Source: Lumbricus terrestris (taxonomy: Eukaryota; Annelida; Clitellata; Crassiclitellata; Lumbricidae). Taken from it: a stretch of 64,000 nucleotides of DNA. Below the pieces are notes generated by a model that searched no databases, was not told where the DNA came from, and saw nothing but the letters and a program-made list of their open reading frames with translations. The stretch lies in the NCBI GenBank assembly GCA_949752735.1, contig OX457036.1, forward strand, positions 6,850,692 to 6,914,691, read 5' to 3'. Shown here piece by piece: positions 44,471 through 56,297 of the stretch. A program made the position numbers and the translations under genes. Each line of letters opens with the position of its first letter. The stretch's first letter is position 1.

Positions 44471-44766
44471 TAGTTTGAAAATTATGTCTCACTTTTTTAT
44501 TGAAACTTTCATTCGCTAAAGATTAGAAAGTGTAGGCCGGAATGTGTCCACAGTGTAACCGCAATCGTAATCGTAATCGTAATCTCGAGATTTCTGTAGA
44601 ACCCGTACAAGTGAAGTCGTGGGAACCAGCTTGTTCATAGGCGCTCAATCAAAACAAAATCCATAGTTCAGCGGCAAAAGCGTCTTCCATGGACAGAAAT
44701 TGTATCTCAATTTAGGACTGTAAGCTTTTTTTGCTTGTTACAATGTTTAACGACACTGCCATATTT

Positions 44767-44835
44767 AAGATGATTAGTGTCGCCCTCCTCCTTTATCCAA
44801 GCTTGAGACTGGCACTGGCAGAGAACAACCAGTGT
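44767..44835 (+). other. Possible signal-peptide exon with splice donor (diverged inverse B)
   Basis: From an ATG near 44768: MISVALLLYPSLRLALAENN and then Gln-Cys-Arg, followed by a donor-like CGAG|GTAAGC (about 44836-44842). The reading matches the open minus frame of the B repeats. Start and exon status are inferred. Confidence 0.3.
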
Positions 44836-44951
44836 CGAGGTAAGCCTGTTAACACTGCATTAAACTAGGTTAAAGTAATTTGATATTAAGATGAGAATAA
44901 TTTTCAGCTGGACTTAGATATTATTACAGTCATGATTTATCTGTTTAAATT

Positions 44952-45270
44952 CTATCATACATGGGCGGAGGTCTAGGGGGACAGAGGGGACGGTCCCTCC
45001 CAATGGAAGTGTTGGGGAGACGGCCCATGCATTTGTCCCCCCAAGCGTTGAGCGTCAAGGCTAAAAAAGTCATCAACTTTTTTGGCGGCGAAAATAGAGA
45101 ATTTCGTGGAGATTTGGCCGGATGACTGAAAAAAAGTCATCTCAACTTTTTTTGGCGGCGAAAATAATTTTTTTCGAGATTTCGCCGGTGGTCAGAAATT
45201 TTGGGGAAAATCTCGCGTCTTTCCGCCCCCCCCCCAATTCTCGGCCCAGGTATCCGCCTATGCTATCATG
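44952..45270. mobile_element. hAT MITE (family 2), 303 bp
   Basis: CATGGGCGGAG start (44960) and CCGCCTATG end (45262). 8-bp flanks CTATCATA / CTATCATG (7 of 8 identical). Interior has two AAAAAGTCATC...CTTTTTTTGGCGGCGAAAA modules, shared with family 1 and with 53683-54049. Confidence 0.8.
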
Positions 45271-45899
45271 TAAATAAAAGTTCAATAATTTCATCACGTG
45301 AAGGGATTTAATAGGAGTCATATTGTTTTTATTGTTATAGAGTTACAGTTGCACTCTGGCACGAAGAGCCTTCCCATACCTTTGATTCATATTTTCGTTC
45401 GTCAGATGGCGATAGTGCAATGTGCAGGAGAACCTGATGACCGCCTTTCTTAAATGCTAAATTGCAATAACTTTTGATCATCCGTGAAAAATGTTGCTTG
45501 AAATCGTTTTGCGTTTATGTCATCTTGAATCAAAAACAATTATTTCTAAGAGCAGTTTATTTTTTATTAATTCCATTCAGTGCAAAGTGATATTAACGAA
45601 AACTTCTGCGATCATCTTGTCTGGTTCCTTGTAATATTCATTAATTTCGGTATCGACAATGATGCAATTCATTTAACTTCCTCATACGACAAAAATAAAA
45701 ATATGGTTGTTCTAATTTTGGCCGCAGCCTTATCGGTTCTAAAACACCCTCAGAAAAGACAACGGTCGCCGATATTATATCTTTGATTTCAACCAATTAA
45801 AAGCCGACATTTCGCTATTTTAAAACATTCGCGCAGTTTCTGCCACCACGAAATGAACCAACCTCCAATGCAAGCAATTTGAATAATTTCGGCTTACAT
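45271..45899. other. No gene recognised
   Basis: A 68-codon plus frame (45580-45786) has no motif. Confidence 0.4.
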
Positions 45900-46098
45900 G
45901 AATAATTCCGCTTCTGGTTAAACTCAGTCAATGCCAGTCCCAAGACTGAATAAAGGGAGCTGACGCAAATAACACAGTCGACGAATGAGGATTCAACATC
46001 GTCCCGGACTCCTGCTGCCTGGATTCATCCAACAAGCAGAACGGACGCGAGTCCGAATCAACGGACCGTGTCCAATTCGGTAGAGTTGAGTCACACGG

Positions 46099-46343
46099 CT
46101 GCGTTTGAGGATCAACAGCCGTGAACGGATGTATGACCTGACCTCTGCCATCGATGCACTGCGTGAGTTAATGCCCTGCCGGAAAAGTTCATCAGTGAGA
46201 AAGATATCGAAGATTGCCACTCTTCTGCTGCACGCATGGAACTACATTCTCATGTTGTCCAATAATATTATCTCGACGAAATGCAAAGGGTGGTTGACGA
46301 TATCATCCTGGGAAGGACGACCGTAAAGCATTACATCCAGTGA
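46099..46343 (+). pseudogene. Olig-like bHLH domain, broken
   Basis: The frame from 46099 reads a bHLH of the Olig/Bhlhe22 group: basic region [10 protein letters not shown], helix 1 [16 protein letters not shown], loop, helix 2 [13 protein letters not shown]...NYILML. In the animal family the RER is normally followed by two basic residues before the M; both are missing here. The helix 2 centre LLLHAWNYI also departs from the usual LL(A)(R/K)NYI. After ML-SN the reading is shifted by an AT-only run (46261-46271). It continues in another frame (46272-46343: [20 protein letters not shown] and onward, then TGA). A stop lies just upstream of 46090 in frame. The bHLH should dimerise and bind E-boxes in the nucleus, but this copy looks non-functional. 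Confidence 0.75.
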
Positions 46344-46971
46344 GAATAAGACATCCAGATCATCTCACGTTTTTGCGGAATATTTTGGATCCTGGAATGA
46401 TTCTGCAGTTGGCCGACATTTCGCGCGCGATGGCTCATGCACTTCCTCCTTATTTGGATCCGATATAACCACGAACACCAAAGGTGGATCTGTATCAACC
46501 TCAGTTAGATCTATGTCTGCGGTCATTCCATGGGGACCCAAGGTCATTTGAGTTGACCCAATGTCACTTCAGATGCACCCGAGGTCACTTCAGGGGATCC
46601 ACGGTCGCGTGAAGTAGATCGAATGCTTTGTCAATTAATTTATAGGGTGCTTATTATACTAATCCAATGAATCACTAGAGCACCGTATACATGTACATCA
46701 ACAGCGCGTCATCTAGATTCTAGCCTGCTCTGTTCGCTCACATGTCAACTTGTGCACATTCTGCACCATGATCAGCCACTAAGTTCGCCCCAGGTAGACT
46801 ACTTCAACTCCACAATATCTCGGATCTATCCGCCAACTCTCAGGTAGATGGTTTTTTTCTGTGAAAACCGGTAAAATCAATCAAGAAACGCCTACATCGG
46901 AAGAAAATATATACAGACTTCCGCTGCTCATACGTCACATCCGGCTGCGCTCTTTCGATCTCTGCCAAATT

Positions 46972-47024
46972 CGTGTGTGTGTTTGTGTGTGTGTGTTTGT
47001 GTGTGTTCGTGTGTGTGTGCGTGT

Positions 47025-47056
<32 letters not shown>

Positions 47057-47066
47057 TTGTGTGTGT
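46972..47066. repeat. (GT)n microsatellite
   Basis: GTGTGT with TTTGT and CGT interruptions. Confidence 0.95.
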
Positions 47067-47334
47067 AACGTGTTGCGATCGTTTTCAGGTTTTACGTAAA
47101 TAATCAGCGTTTGTGCACTAAGCGATCGGTACAACACAGCCAGGGATAAATTAATTCCGTTTCTGATCTCACAATTATAAATTATATGCAACTGGTATTG
47201 CTTTTTAAGGGTGTTCATGTAACCTGCAATGCAGCTGCGATCTACTTCCGTTTTCCGTTTTTGTGTGTGTAAATGATCAGGGTTTGTGCACTAAGCGATA
47301 GGAGACAGTGTAAATTAATTCCATTTCTGATCTC

Positions 47335-47335
<1 letters not shown>

Positions 47336-47378
<43 letters not shown>
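47336..47378. repeat. (AT)n microsatellite
   Basis: Pure AT dinucleotides. Confidence 0.95.
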
Positions 47379-47380
<2 letters not shown>

Positions 47381-47479
47381 CTGATTATTGATTTTTGACG
47401 GTGCTTAGTTTTACGAACCGGATTTTTGACGGTCACATTTGGTACAATCACAGTTTGTCGTTGGAAGAAGTTATATGAA

Positions 47480-47690
47480 TAATTTTAGTGGTGGCGTCGT
47501 TGCCTTGAAGCCGGAAGGTTCGAGGTTCGAATCCACTTCGCCGCGTAGGGACCTTGGGCAAGTCCTTCACTCGCAATTGCTCAGCGCTTCGGCGTGAAAC
47601 TCCGATGCAGTGTCCGCTCTGCATTCGGGAGCGCCTCTGAGTAGAGAGAGCTTGAAGGGGCGCTATAACAAGTGCGCATACAAACAATAC
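47480..47690 (+). mobile_element. tRNA-derived SINE, 5'-truncated
   Basis: B box GGTTCGAATCC (about 47524-47534), CCTTCACTCGCAATTGCTCAG, and the 3' end CGGGAGCGCCTCTGAGTAG...TTGAAGGGGCGCTATAA. The A box region is degraded. Confidence 0.78.
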
Positions 47691-47874
47691 AAACAATTTC
47701 ATCAGAGAAAATAAAAAGAGAACTATCTACACCGAGAACCATGATGACGACTTGTTGAATAAATGTAAGAAAACCAGCTTTGCGTTGAATGTGGATAAAA
47801 AATTTCTTCACATATGTTTTAGTCTCCCTCTCGTCAACCGACTCTGACATGACTCCGCGGTTACTTGCGCTTCT

Positions 47875-47935
47875 ATAATGCCAGTCCCAAGCCTGCATAA
47901 AGGAGGAGGGCAACGCTAATGATTATTTTTTTTAT
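47875..47935 (-). repeat. B-type repeat fragment
   Basis: AATGCCAGTCCCAAGCCTGC, ATAAAGGAGGAGGGCAACGC. Confidence 0.65.
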
Positions 47936-48049
47936 CACTTAGTGCGATTAAAAATGAAGAAATAACCAATTAACGAACAGTATTATGATAAAATAATAAA
48001 CTCTTATCGACAACATGTTTTGCGATGACAAATGTCGTTAAATTCTGGA

Positions 48050-48285
48050 TTCATCCATTCATCAATTCATCCATCCATGCATCCATGCATCCCTCCATCC
48101 ATCCATGCATCCATGCATCCCTCCATTCATCCATCTATCCACACATCCCTCCATCCATCCATCCATCCAACTATCCACCCATCTCTCCATCCATCCATCC
48201 GTCCATGCAGTTATGCATCCATCCATCAATTCCTCCATCCATTCGTCCATCCATCCATCTATTCTCCCATCCACCCATTCAAACT
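48050..48285. repeat. (CATC)n microsatellite
   Basis: CATC with CATG, CATT and CCTC variants; long Pro/Ser/Ile/His frames are artefacts. Confidence 0.95.
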
Positions 48286-48469
48286 GCTACTGCTCCTCCA
48301 CTTGAACGCTGAGAGTGTCAGTCCCTAGCATAAAAGGCGACGTTAATCAGCTAAGCAATCAACAGTTTAAGTGCCTGACAGCAAACGACTCAATTATTGA
48401 TCCATAAATTGAACGAACATTTGTTCCAGGTTTTCACTGCAGCGTAGTAGAAAACCAATCCATTCTGAT

Positions 48470-48960
48470 GGCCACGAGGAGACCGCCGTGGCACGAGGTT
48501 CAAGCGTGTATCTTTTCTTATAACCTCGGAACACAAGAGCTGGTAGGCAGCCCTCTCCTTAGCCAACTCATCATTCCACCGACAGCGAATTGTCAGTGTA
48601 GACTACTCATTTTTGCCTATTTTTTTGATGGAACTGTAAGCTTAGCAGAAGTCTGGAACAAAATTTTGGCCCATCCAAAATTAGCAACACAATTTATTGT
48701 TGTCATAGTTACTGCTTTACAGCGTTGCTTCATAACAAAGATAATCGGCTTCATCTTACTGAGCAGTCGCAATAATTGTTTACAAGATTGCCTTTGCGTA
48801 TGTTGCACAAATTTATATTAATCTTTTAAATGGCTATTTAAGGTGTCTAAGAAAAACATAAAAATTGATGTGTTCAAAGTCTGACAGAAATGATAGCGCT
48901 AAGGAAAAGTTGAGAAAATTATCAGAAAATCTATCAACTGTCTAAAACATGAAGAATTAA
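48470..48960 (+). repeat. Unit C dispersed repeat, copy 4
   Basis: CCTCTCCTTAGCC, GTCTGGAACAAAATTTTGG, GTTGCTTCATAACAAAGAT, GGCTATTTAAGGTGTCTAAG. A 117-codon plus frame crosses it, not shared by other copies. Confidence 0.5.
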
Positions 48961-51660
48961 AATCAAGAAAATAGGAAGCATGTTATTATCTTTTGAAAGC
49001 CGAATGCCACGGAACTCGTATGCTGGGCCGAACGCACTGCGAGCGCAAGGTCAGTTGAAGATTAAGGAGCAAGGTCATTGAAGCAACTCAATGCCCTGTA
49101 GATCTATAATGAAAAATATGATATCAGGAAAATCGAAACAGAGAAATCAGACCATTAAATCCGTTCAACTGCAGGGAAGGTTCAATATTGGCTGATATGT
49201 TTGGCCTGATGGTGGAAACACTGCACAAACATTCTCACATGATCTGGGTGTACGGCTGCTCAACCGCTAATGGTGTTCTGGTAGTTCTAATTCCAAGACA
49301 GGAAGACAGTCACTGTGGATATCGATGCTAATTATCTTTTTATCACAAAGCGTCTTTCCTTAAACTGAAACGATTAATACAGCTGCTGTGTGCATGGACA
49401 GCGTGTCCGTCTTTCATCATCGGAGTGACTAGAATAGTTCCATAAAAATATAAATTCGACATCGAAGGTCAACGGCGTAAAATTAATCAGCCGAAAGAAG
49501 TCGTTCTACCGCAAACACTGGAAATAGCCATAAGCGACCTCTACTCATAACACACCTGTAAAATGTATTATGAATTGGATATATAAGTCCGGCGCATCTT
49601 ACAATTATTGTAAAGTCTATCGGCCAGATGTTGTTAATATACAGGGGAAAGCTTTCTAACAAAATCATTTGAAATTTCCTCAAGCGACTACACTACTCAG
49701 AAACCTTCAAACATTTTTCATACTATACTCAGTATTCTTATGCTTACTCAATAAATTGCCCGCTCACAACGGAACTCAATGTAGGCCCTAATAATTAGAA
49801 AATATATTATACATACAGGCAAGTAATTTGCAGCCGTCAGATGTTGTTAGGAATAGATACACATAAATTGTCAATTAATGCATTCATCACTCAACACTCA
49901 GCCATTATCAGAAGATGGACGAAAATCACAATTACTTGTGGGTCAATTAGCGTCGTTAATGAAAGCAACCAATGAAGCAATCGCCCATACGAACCGTTCA
50001 ATTTTCTATATTTCTTTTTTGCATAGCCCTCTAATACGACGCAACGCTTGCTTGTAAGCTATTCCGTACGACTCTCTTCATAGTTGTTCTTTAAGAATTT
50101 GGAATTTTATAATTAGGTCGAGCTTCCATTGACCACACAATAATAATTATTATGTCCTGCGAGATGTTAGATAAGATTGCAGTGTTGATTTATAGATGAC
50201 CTAAACCACGTCTATCTATTTTATGATCAGCGAATAAATAAGTAAAAATAAATAAACGTGATCGCGTGGGTGGGTAAGTCAATAAGCTTAAATTTTGAAA
50301 TAAGAAGATAATTGATGAGCAACCAAATGGACGATTAAAAGCAGAGAAAGTAATAAAAGGGTATGTGTTAGCTTCCTCTAGTTCTTAGCCACGGTATTCG
50401 TCTAAGATGGTACTTGTTCAATGTTCTATCCTCACTCTCGCCGTCTCAGCATCCACCAGCAGTGTACGGTCATGATTGTATTCATACTAGCTGAGTGGTT
50501 GCAGGTGGAGTAGAATCCTCTGAAAATGTCTCAGCTGATAGGTATTTGAACCCATGGTCTCTCGCGACAAACAGTCTCTAGAACTCTATCAACTGAACTC
50601 GTCAGCAGTCGATATATAACTATAGAACTACGCATAACGAATTAAGAAGTTATACATACGTAGCATAAATTGGAGAGTCTGTAAATTAAGATATAATAGC
50701 GAGACGAAACTACCGTTTCAGATTTTCCTAAGTTTCTTCTGAATTTCTTTATTACTCAGAAGGCATCTTTTCAGCTTCAAGTAAAACTTTTCGAAAACAA
50801 AATAAATCCCAACAAAAGGAAGGTCAAGGGACGTGAACGGATAGGATGTCTATCAAGGAATCTTTTATATTCAGCTGATGGTGATTATCGCTGCCTCCTC
50901 TTTTGTTTCTAGTTCGGAGTGGCACTATAACGTAGGACGTGTAATAACGTCGTAAAATCTGATGGCTATCCTTCTAGTTTTAATATACATACTCTCCAAA
51001 CGACGAATCCGCAGATTATAGAGAAATAATCATAAATTAAAATTTATTCTTCTCACTTTTTATATCATCAGGTATATTACTGCTTTAGAGCGAAGAATAA
51101 ATTTGTCAAAAACCAAGGTGAAATAGTTTTTAAAATTAGTAAAGGTTTTTCCAATATTGCGAATGCCCGCTCTTGTTAGTATCGTGCGTGCGCCCATGAG
51201 GCTAGCGTTTCCATTGCAAATAGTCAATCAAGTATTTAATATTTTTATAAATATGAGTCAAAGTGGAGCAGAAGACTCGAACAAAGGTACTACCCTCATT
51301 TGTGGGATCTGAAGCTACACCATTTCGAATGACAGTTTAGGTCACTAACCAATGAACCGTCGACACGTCGAGCACTCAAAATATATAGCTCTGCAAATAA
51401 TAAAAAACTGGGTAGGTAAGTGAAACAAAAGTATGACTAAATAGGTGAAACAAATAATGTAGTGACACAGGTGTAAGATTTTTCCTAATTTATTTTATAT
51501 ATCCTTTTTATTCGAGAGAGACTGTTAATTCTTCTAACGACACTGTGTTATATTAAAAAGTATCACCCCCCTATATTGTTCAAACTTGTGACTGGACACT
51601 ACTACATGGTGTTGAAGTCAAAATTTTATGGTCATCTCACCCCCCCCCCTTAGTCCCTAT
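48961..51660. other. No gene; diverged repeat traces only
   Basis: A diverged B trace at about 49260-49375 (CTTTTTATCACAAAGCGTC, TTAAACTG), the start of unit C at 50380-50520, and two minus-strand tRNA-like SINE traces: 50500-50615 (AGTTGATAGAG and GGTTCAAAT boxes) and 51270-51375 (GGTTAGTGACC and GTTCGAGTC). No coding evidence. Confidence 0.45.
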
Positions 51661-51674
51661 CCAAAAGACGAACA

Positions 51675-51795
51675 CGCCCAGTAACTCCGCCACTGGTCGC
51701 ACTCTGCCAGTGCCAGTCCCAAGCCTGGATAAAGGAGGAGGGCGTCGCTAATGGTCTTTGTTACCACACAGTGACGTTAAACAGCAACTACGACG
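51675..51795 (-). repeat. B-type dispersed repeat, copy 4
   Basis: Near-consensus B unit. Minus frame open: TISDALLLYPGLGLALAEC and onward. Confidence 0.78.
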
Positions 51796-52614
51796 ACGAA
51801 CACGCCCAATTCGCTTTTGACTCGTGCCCAGTCGTCCAGGGCAACCAGAATCGTTGCAGCTGATTGGCTGAGTCCTTCACGATTGGCTGAACCAATCAGA
51901 GTTCAGTTAATGGTGTCAGCGACATCGGAGGTCAAAAGTCATTGTCAACGGAAGCTCTTCTGCCGTCCTTTCGGCTTCAGTTAACAACCGAACAGGCAAT
52001 ATTGAAAATTGTCTCTTCTTGTTAATCTTAGTAGTATATATAATGGCCGTTCATGATCGAAATCTGCATTACTCAGCTGCATGGCGGATACAATTAACGT
52101 CGTCTGTAATTTTGTATATATATTTTCGAATAAACATTTTAAAAGGTGTCCAACTACGTCAACAATTATAATTTTTTATGGCTGGTAAAAGTAATCTTAG
52201 TTTATTGAAGTCACCTCAATTGAGATCGGTAGCCTATCACTGATGAGCAAGCTGAGTATATAAGAGCGTCAGCTGTAAATACTGCAATTTTCACAGTTCA
52301 GATAACACGAGATGTGAATTTCACATAATTAAATAAACATAGACTGGAATGGATACTATGAAACCCCATTTGATTGGTTTGACATACAACGGGTTTGATC
52401 TATAGGCAAATCTGCATGGGTATAGGGACTGCCCTGCAAATTGTCAATTGATTTATTCGCTGTTCAGAGGGTGCCATAATTTTTATGACTACAAAGACAA
52501 GCAGTGGGGTAATGTTGGGGTCAGTGGTGGGAGGTAATGGTAGGGGTTATGGGCCGAGGGGTGTGTCCTGTTCCCATTATGATATAGTCGATGCACCATG
52601 GATCTTTCAATGCT
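51796..52614. other. No gene recognised
   Basis: TGATTGGCTGA is duplicated at about 51860-51892. Nothing else. Confidence 0.4.
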
Positions 52615-52847
52615 AAAGCCTGGGGTCCGTTGGACCCCAGGTTTGCTAAATGTGCCCTAGGTGCCTTACCCAATTTTTCCCCATTGAACCAAGAATGTTA
52701 CAGTCTCTTAACTTTTTTGTACATGTAGGGAGATGAATTGTTGAGGAATATGAATTATTTCAGATTTTAGTATTTATATTAATTAAGATATTCAGGGTTT
52801 TGCACCTCTGGGGTCCAATGGACCCCAGGTGTGCGTCATAGGGTTAA
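52615..52847. mobile_element. Probable piggyBac-like MITE (family 4), left end unclear
   Basis: Two inverted palindromes CTGGGGTCCGTTGGACCCCAG (about 52620) and CTGGGGTCCAATGGACCCCAG (about 52808). The right end is CATAGGG then TTAA (52844-52847). The left terminus lacks a clean TTAA. Confidence 0.55.
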
Positions 52848-53222
52848 AAATATGCTTCGATATAATAAACCAATCTACAGCAAATCGGAGCAGCGTCATT
52901 TGAAAATCTGAGGGTTCTTATAACTCCAGCTGCGTGTATTTTAACATGGTGTGGCCAAATAATGCTGGAGACAGATCCTCGACATCATCATCGTCATAAA
53001 GACATAAACCATGAGTTCAGCGCCTATGTGTGCGTTCGAACTGTGCAAAGTAATAATAATTACGTTATCACTAGGTCAATTTAAACACCTCGAAAATGCT
53101 TCTTCTCTGGCTTATAATAATTTATTCGTGACAATACAGTTAACTGGTTATCAAGATTGCCAAATCTACCATCAAAACGTTCAATCGTTTGAAGATAATT
53201 TAGACCTACAATGTAATATTAA

Positions 53223-53660
53223 CGCTTCCATTATTATTATCATCATCATCATCATCATCAACAACAACAACCGTGGGCCCAACGCCCGTAGGTGTCCGAT
53301 GCCTCCTTCACCAGGTTCTTCCACTTCCTCCTATCCAGCGCTGCTCTGCTCAGCTCCTGAAGCGAGGCTTTGTCCCAATCGGATATGTCGTCGAGCCATT
53401 CCTTATGCGGCCCTGCTCTCTTATTTGTCCCGTCCATTCGTCCGAAAATCAGTGCTTTGATCTTCCTGCTGTTATCCATTCTGGAGATGTGCCCGAACAA
53501 TCCTAGTTTTCTTCTGATCAGCTTCTGCATGATATTTTCCTTTAGCTGCACTCGCTTGTAGAGTTCTGTGTTGTTTACCTTCTGCATCCACCCTATTCTT
53601 AGTATTTTCCTGTAGCACTTTCTTTCGAAGGCCATAAGTCTTTGTTCGATTAGCAGAACT
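53223..53660 (-). pseudogene. Non-LTR retrotransposon C-terminus with (ATG/ATA)n tail
   Basis: 125-codon minus frame with ERKCYRKILRIGW, LIRRKLGLFGHISRMD and KEWLDDI near the end. These are family landmarks of the region downstream of RT in a LINE type widespread in invertebrates (W-x-x-K-V, GH-x-x-R, WLDDI). The tail (ATGATG...ATAATAATGG) lies at 53230-53265. No RT domain remains. Confidence 0.75.
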
Positions 53661-53664
53661 TCCG

Positions 53665-54230
53665 ATCCGGACCAGTGTCAATCAGTAACGGCGCCAGAGG
53701 GGGCAAGGAGGTCAAGCCCCATTTAAAAAGTCATCCGTTTTTTACATGTAAAATGAAATATTTCCATGATTAGATTAGCCGCCTAAAACTGAAACATATG
53801 CATAAGATGATTTCGAAGAAAATGATTAAAAAAGGTTGACAGAAATTTTGGCGAATGAAAATGGAAAATTTCCATGATTAGACTAGCCCTCTCCATAAAA
53901 CTGAAACATACGCACGCGATGATTTCGACATTTCGATCAAATTATTAAAAAAACAGGTCGTCAGAAATTTTGGCGAATAAAAATGAAAAATTTCCTCCGC
54001 GAGGATTCAGCCCTCCCCCAAAAACCCTGAAATCCTGGCGCCGCCACTGGTGTCAATATTGACAAACAGGAATGTTTCCAGGTGTTTCAGGAACTTAGAT
54101 GGAGAGCGAATCAGGAGCTCAATCAAACGGTGATGACGAAGGCAATTCCAGTCTAGAGAAGAAAAGCTCAAGGACTGTTACTGTAGCGACCCATAGGAAG
54201 TCACGAGCAATTGACCGAAGGTGAAACACG
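53665..54230 (+). repeat. Partial copy of the Olig-like segment (upstream part), split by a hAT MITE
   Basis: CCGGACCAGTG before the MITE and ACAAACAGGAATGTTT...AGGT...GGAACTTAGA after it match 60875-61010. An open frame from an ATG near 54100 starts MESESGAQSNGDDEGNSSLE, acidic and serine-rich, to a TGA near 54223. Coding status unknown. Confidence 0.5.
53675..54057. mobile_element. hAT MITE, 367 bp with perfect 8-bp TSD
   Basis: Ends CAGTAACGGCGCCAG / CTGGCGCCGCCACTG (53683 and 54049) flanked by GTGTCAAT on both sides. Interior has two diverged direct copies of ~120 bp (TTTCCATGATTAGA, ACTGAAACATA, GATGATTTCGA, GTCAGAAATTTTGGCGAAT). Confidence 0.93.
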
Positions 54231-54809
54231 ACCAGACTGGGAAGAATACTCACTTCAATCTCACTAACACCAACGGTCAAGTCGAGGGCATCTTTCGCTG
54301 TTTATTTTTCAGCTTAAAATGGTAACATCAGTGGTGATGTAGGGTGTTATAATAATGTCGCTAAGAGATCTGCCTAACTACACGAACTGTCAAAAGCCAA
54401 CGGACACATTTAAACTTGCTTCATTTGACGGTATGCATGTAAATTGTAAACTATTATCAGTCACAAGTGTTCAATCAAAATGTTCAATGTTTATTCAATT
54501 CAGTTGTATTACATGTAGCTAATAAAGACATTCTTGAGAGCTATACACAATGTTCGATCATAGTTTTTCAAAGTTCCCATTCGTTGTGGTATCATCCTAT
54601 TTTGCTTGCTGGCCTTCGGAAAAGCATTCTGATTGCATTCATACCGCAAAAGTTGTGTTTGTAATTATTGCGTCGGTTACTTCTTAATTAAAGGTGTCAA
54701 AGTTGATAGTAGCAATTCATGATTTCCGCTATTTTAACGACTTCCCATGACTATCAGAGCAGTCGACGAACCTCAGGGTAATAGCGATGAGTTAGCCATG
54801 GGTATATGA

Positions 54810-55258
54810 AACGCTAAAGGCTTTCTTGTCTTAACCTCTGTATGCAATTACGGCTGGCCAATCCTCTCCCTCACCGTCTCATCTTCACACAATCAGTCTA
54901 CAGTCATTGGACTCACTATAGCCAAGTGGGCTAGAATTTTAAAAAATCTAGAAATAAAACTTTACACTGTAGAAAAGTTGCTGGTTATATTGATATCTAG
55001 CGACGTTGTTTCATAACAATGTCGATTAGGGTCCTCCTGTTGAATTTATGTGTTTATAGCACACAATTATAGTCGGGGCCCCTTACTCGAAACTTATATT
55101 ACATTTTAAAATGCTATTTGAGGTGTGTGAACAAAGATCAGCATTAATCTGCATTTAACACCCTATAACGACCTAACATTAAATTACAGAAACAAACACG
55201 CTTAGAAACAATAATAAGAATAATTGATTGACAATTTATTCATTGTTTAAAAAAGTGT
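54810..55258 (+). repeat. Unit C dispersed repeat, copy 5 (longest)
   Basis: All landmarks from CCTCTCCCTCACCGTCTC to ATTCATTGTTTAAAA. It contains ATGTCGATTAGGGTCCTCCTG, a short hydrophobic frame MSIRVLLLNLCVYS at the position where other copies are closed. Confidence 0.55.
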
Positions 55259-56040
55259 GATATAAATATCTTACAATGTGTATGGTGATCATTTTACTTG
55301 GCGTTACGACCTCTCAAAACCCGTTGACATTCTCTTCAGATGAAGAATCAAATTTTGTTGCCAAAAGGGAAATAAAGTCACCTTTAAAAGTTAACTTCAA
55401 TTTGAGAGCAGAAAACAATATTCTTTTGAGTAAAATCCGTCGTCTAATTAGTTGACTTGGGAGGCAGAAATATTCATATAAAACTTACCACAGATCCATA
55501 CAGTAAGGCAGACGATTTCATGAACTTCGATTGTGGTGAGGTCAAACGAAATTCCGCTATTATAGGATTCGTCGTGAAATAAATAGCCGACAGATTAATA
55601 AATCATTTTTGTTAAAGACCCGGAGTAGGGGTTGGGTAAGGTCATCTTAAAGTGATTGGACAAGAATCACATGACAATAAACGGTCAGCTGAATTACCAC
55701 CGAAGGAGAATCAAAGCATTGACGAGCACGACTAAAAGACAGCTAATTATAATGTGGACATGAACACAGAGATGTAGAAATACAAATGGAATGAGAAACA
55801 GACAGGCAGGCAGACGTAAATCAAGGAACGTGCAGTAATTTTAGACACCTGTAAAAGAGTTATATTTGTGATAATAAGTTCATAGTAGTTCACCTGGAAT
55901 GCAGTTGAAAGAGGTAACAGCCCATAATCGTTGAGAATTATTTCCCAGAATTTTCTGTTGACGTATGCTGATGGCCCGTATTGGACAAAAATTGCAACTA
56001 GTTGCTATTTTTCGCTCGCTATGGCTCTTAATTAATATCA
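55259..56040. other. No gene recognised
   Basis: No motif in any frame; weak similarity of 55900-56000 to 37060-37190. Confidence 0.4.
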
Positions 56041-56044
56041 TTTC

Positions 56045-56130
56045 GGCGCCTCTGAGTAGATATCTTGAAGAGGCGCTATATAAATTCTCAGAATGAATGA
56101 ATGAACGAACGAATGAATGAACAAACTAGA
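56045..56130 (+). pseudogene. CR1/L2-like LINE tail with (TGAA)n
   Basis: GGCGCCTCTGAGTAGATATC, TTGAAGAGGCGCTATATAAA, then TGAATGAA and GAACGAACGAATG. Confidence 0.75.
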
Positions 56131-56134
56131 AACG

Positions 56135-56297
56135 GTGGATACCACCAATCCTGGTACCTCGGTGTGAGATCTCATCTCACATTTTATCTCAAAATGTATG
56201 TAAATGAACCCCTACAGCTTCCCGAAATGTCAAGATTTTATTCCAATCGGAAAAGCTTCTGAAGAAAAAGTCAAGGGGTGGCAGCCCGAGGGTTGAC
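56135..56297. mobile_element. piggyBac-like MITE (family 2) fragment
   Basis: CGGTGGATACCACC, GGTACCTCGG, AATGAACCCCTACAGC, TTTTATTCCAATCGG, GGGGTGGCA and GCCCGAGGG match the right half of 24434-25420. TTAA has become TTGA. Confidence 0.65.

Larger units (their letters stand above)
45900..47480 (+). repeat. Duplicated Olig-like segment, copy A
   Basis: Collinear by eye with 60880-62215: the bHLH block, then 46352-46520 with 61448-61580, 46690-46980 with 61690-61965, 47100-47235 with 62020-62160, and 47440-47480 with 62190-62215. A diverged B fragment lies at 45920-45965. Within copy A, about 47095-47190 and 47265-47340 are a local duplication (TTTGTGCACTAAGCGAT, TTAATTCC, TTTCTGATCTCACAA). 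Confidence 0.7.
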
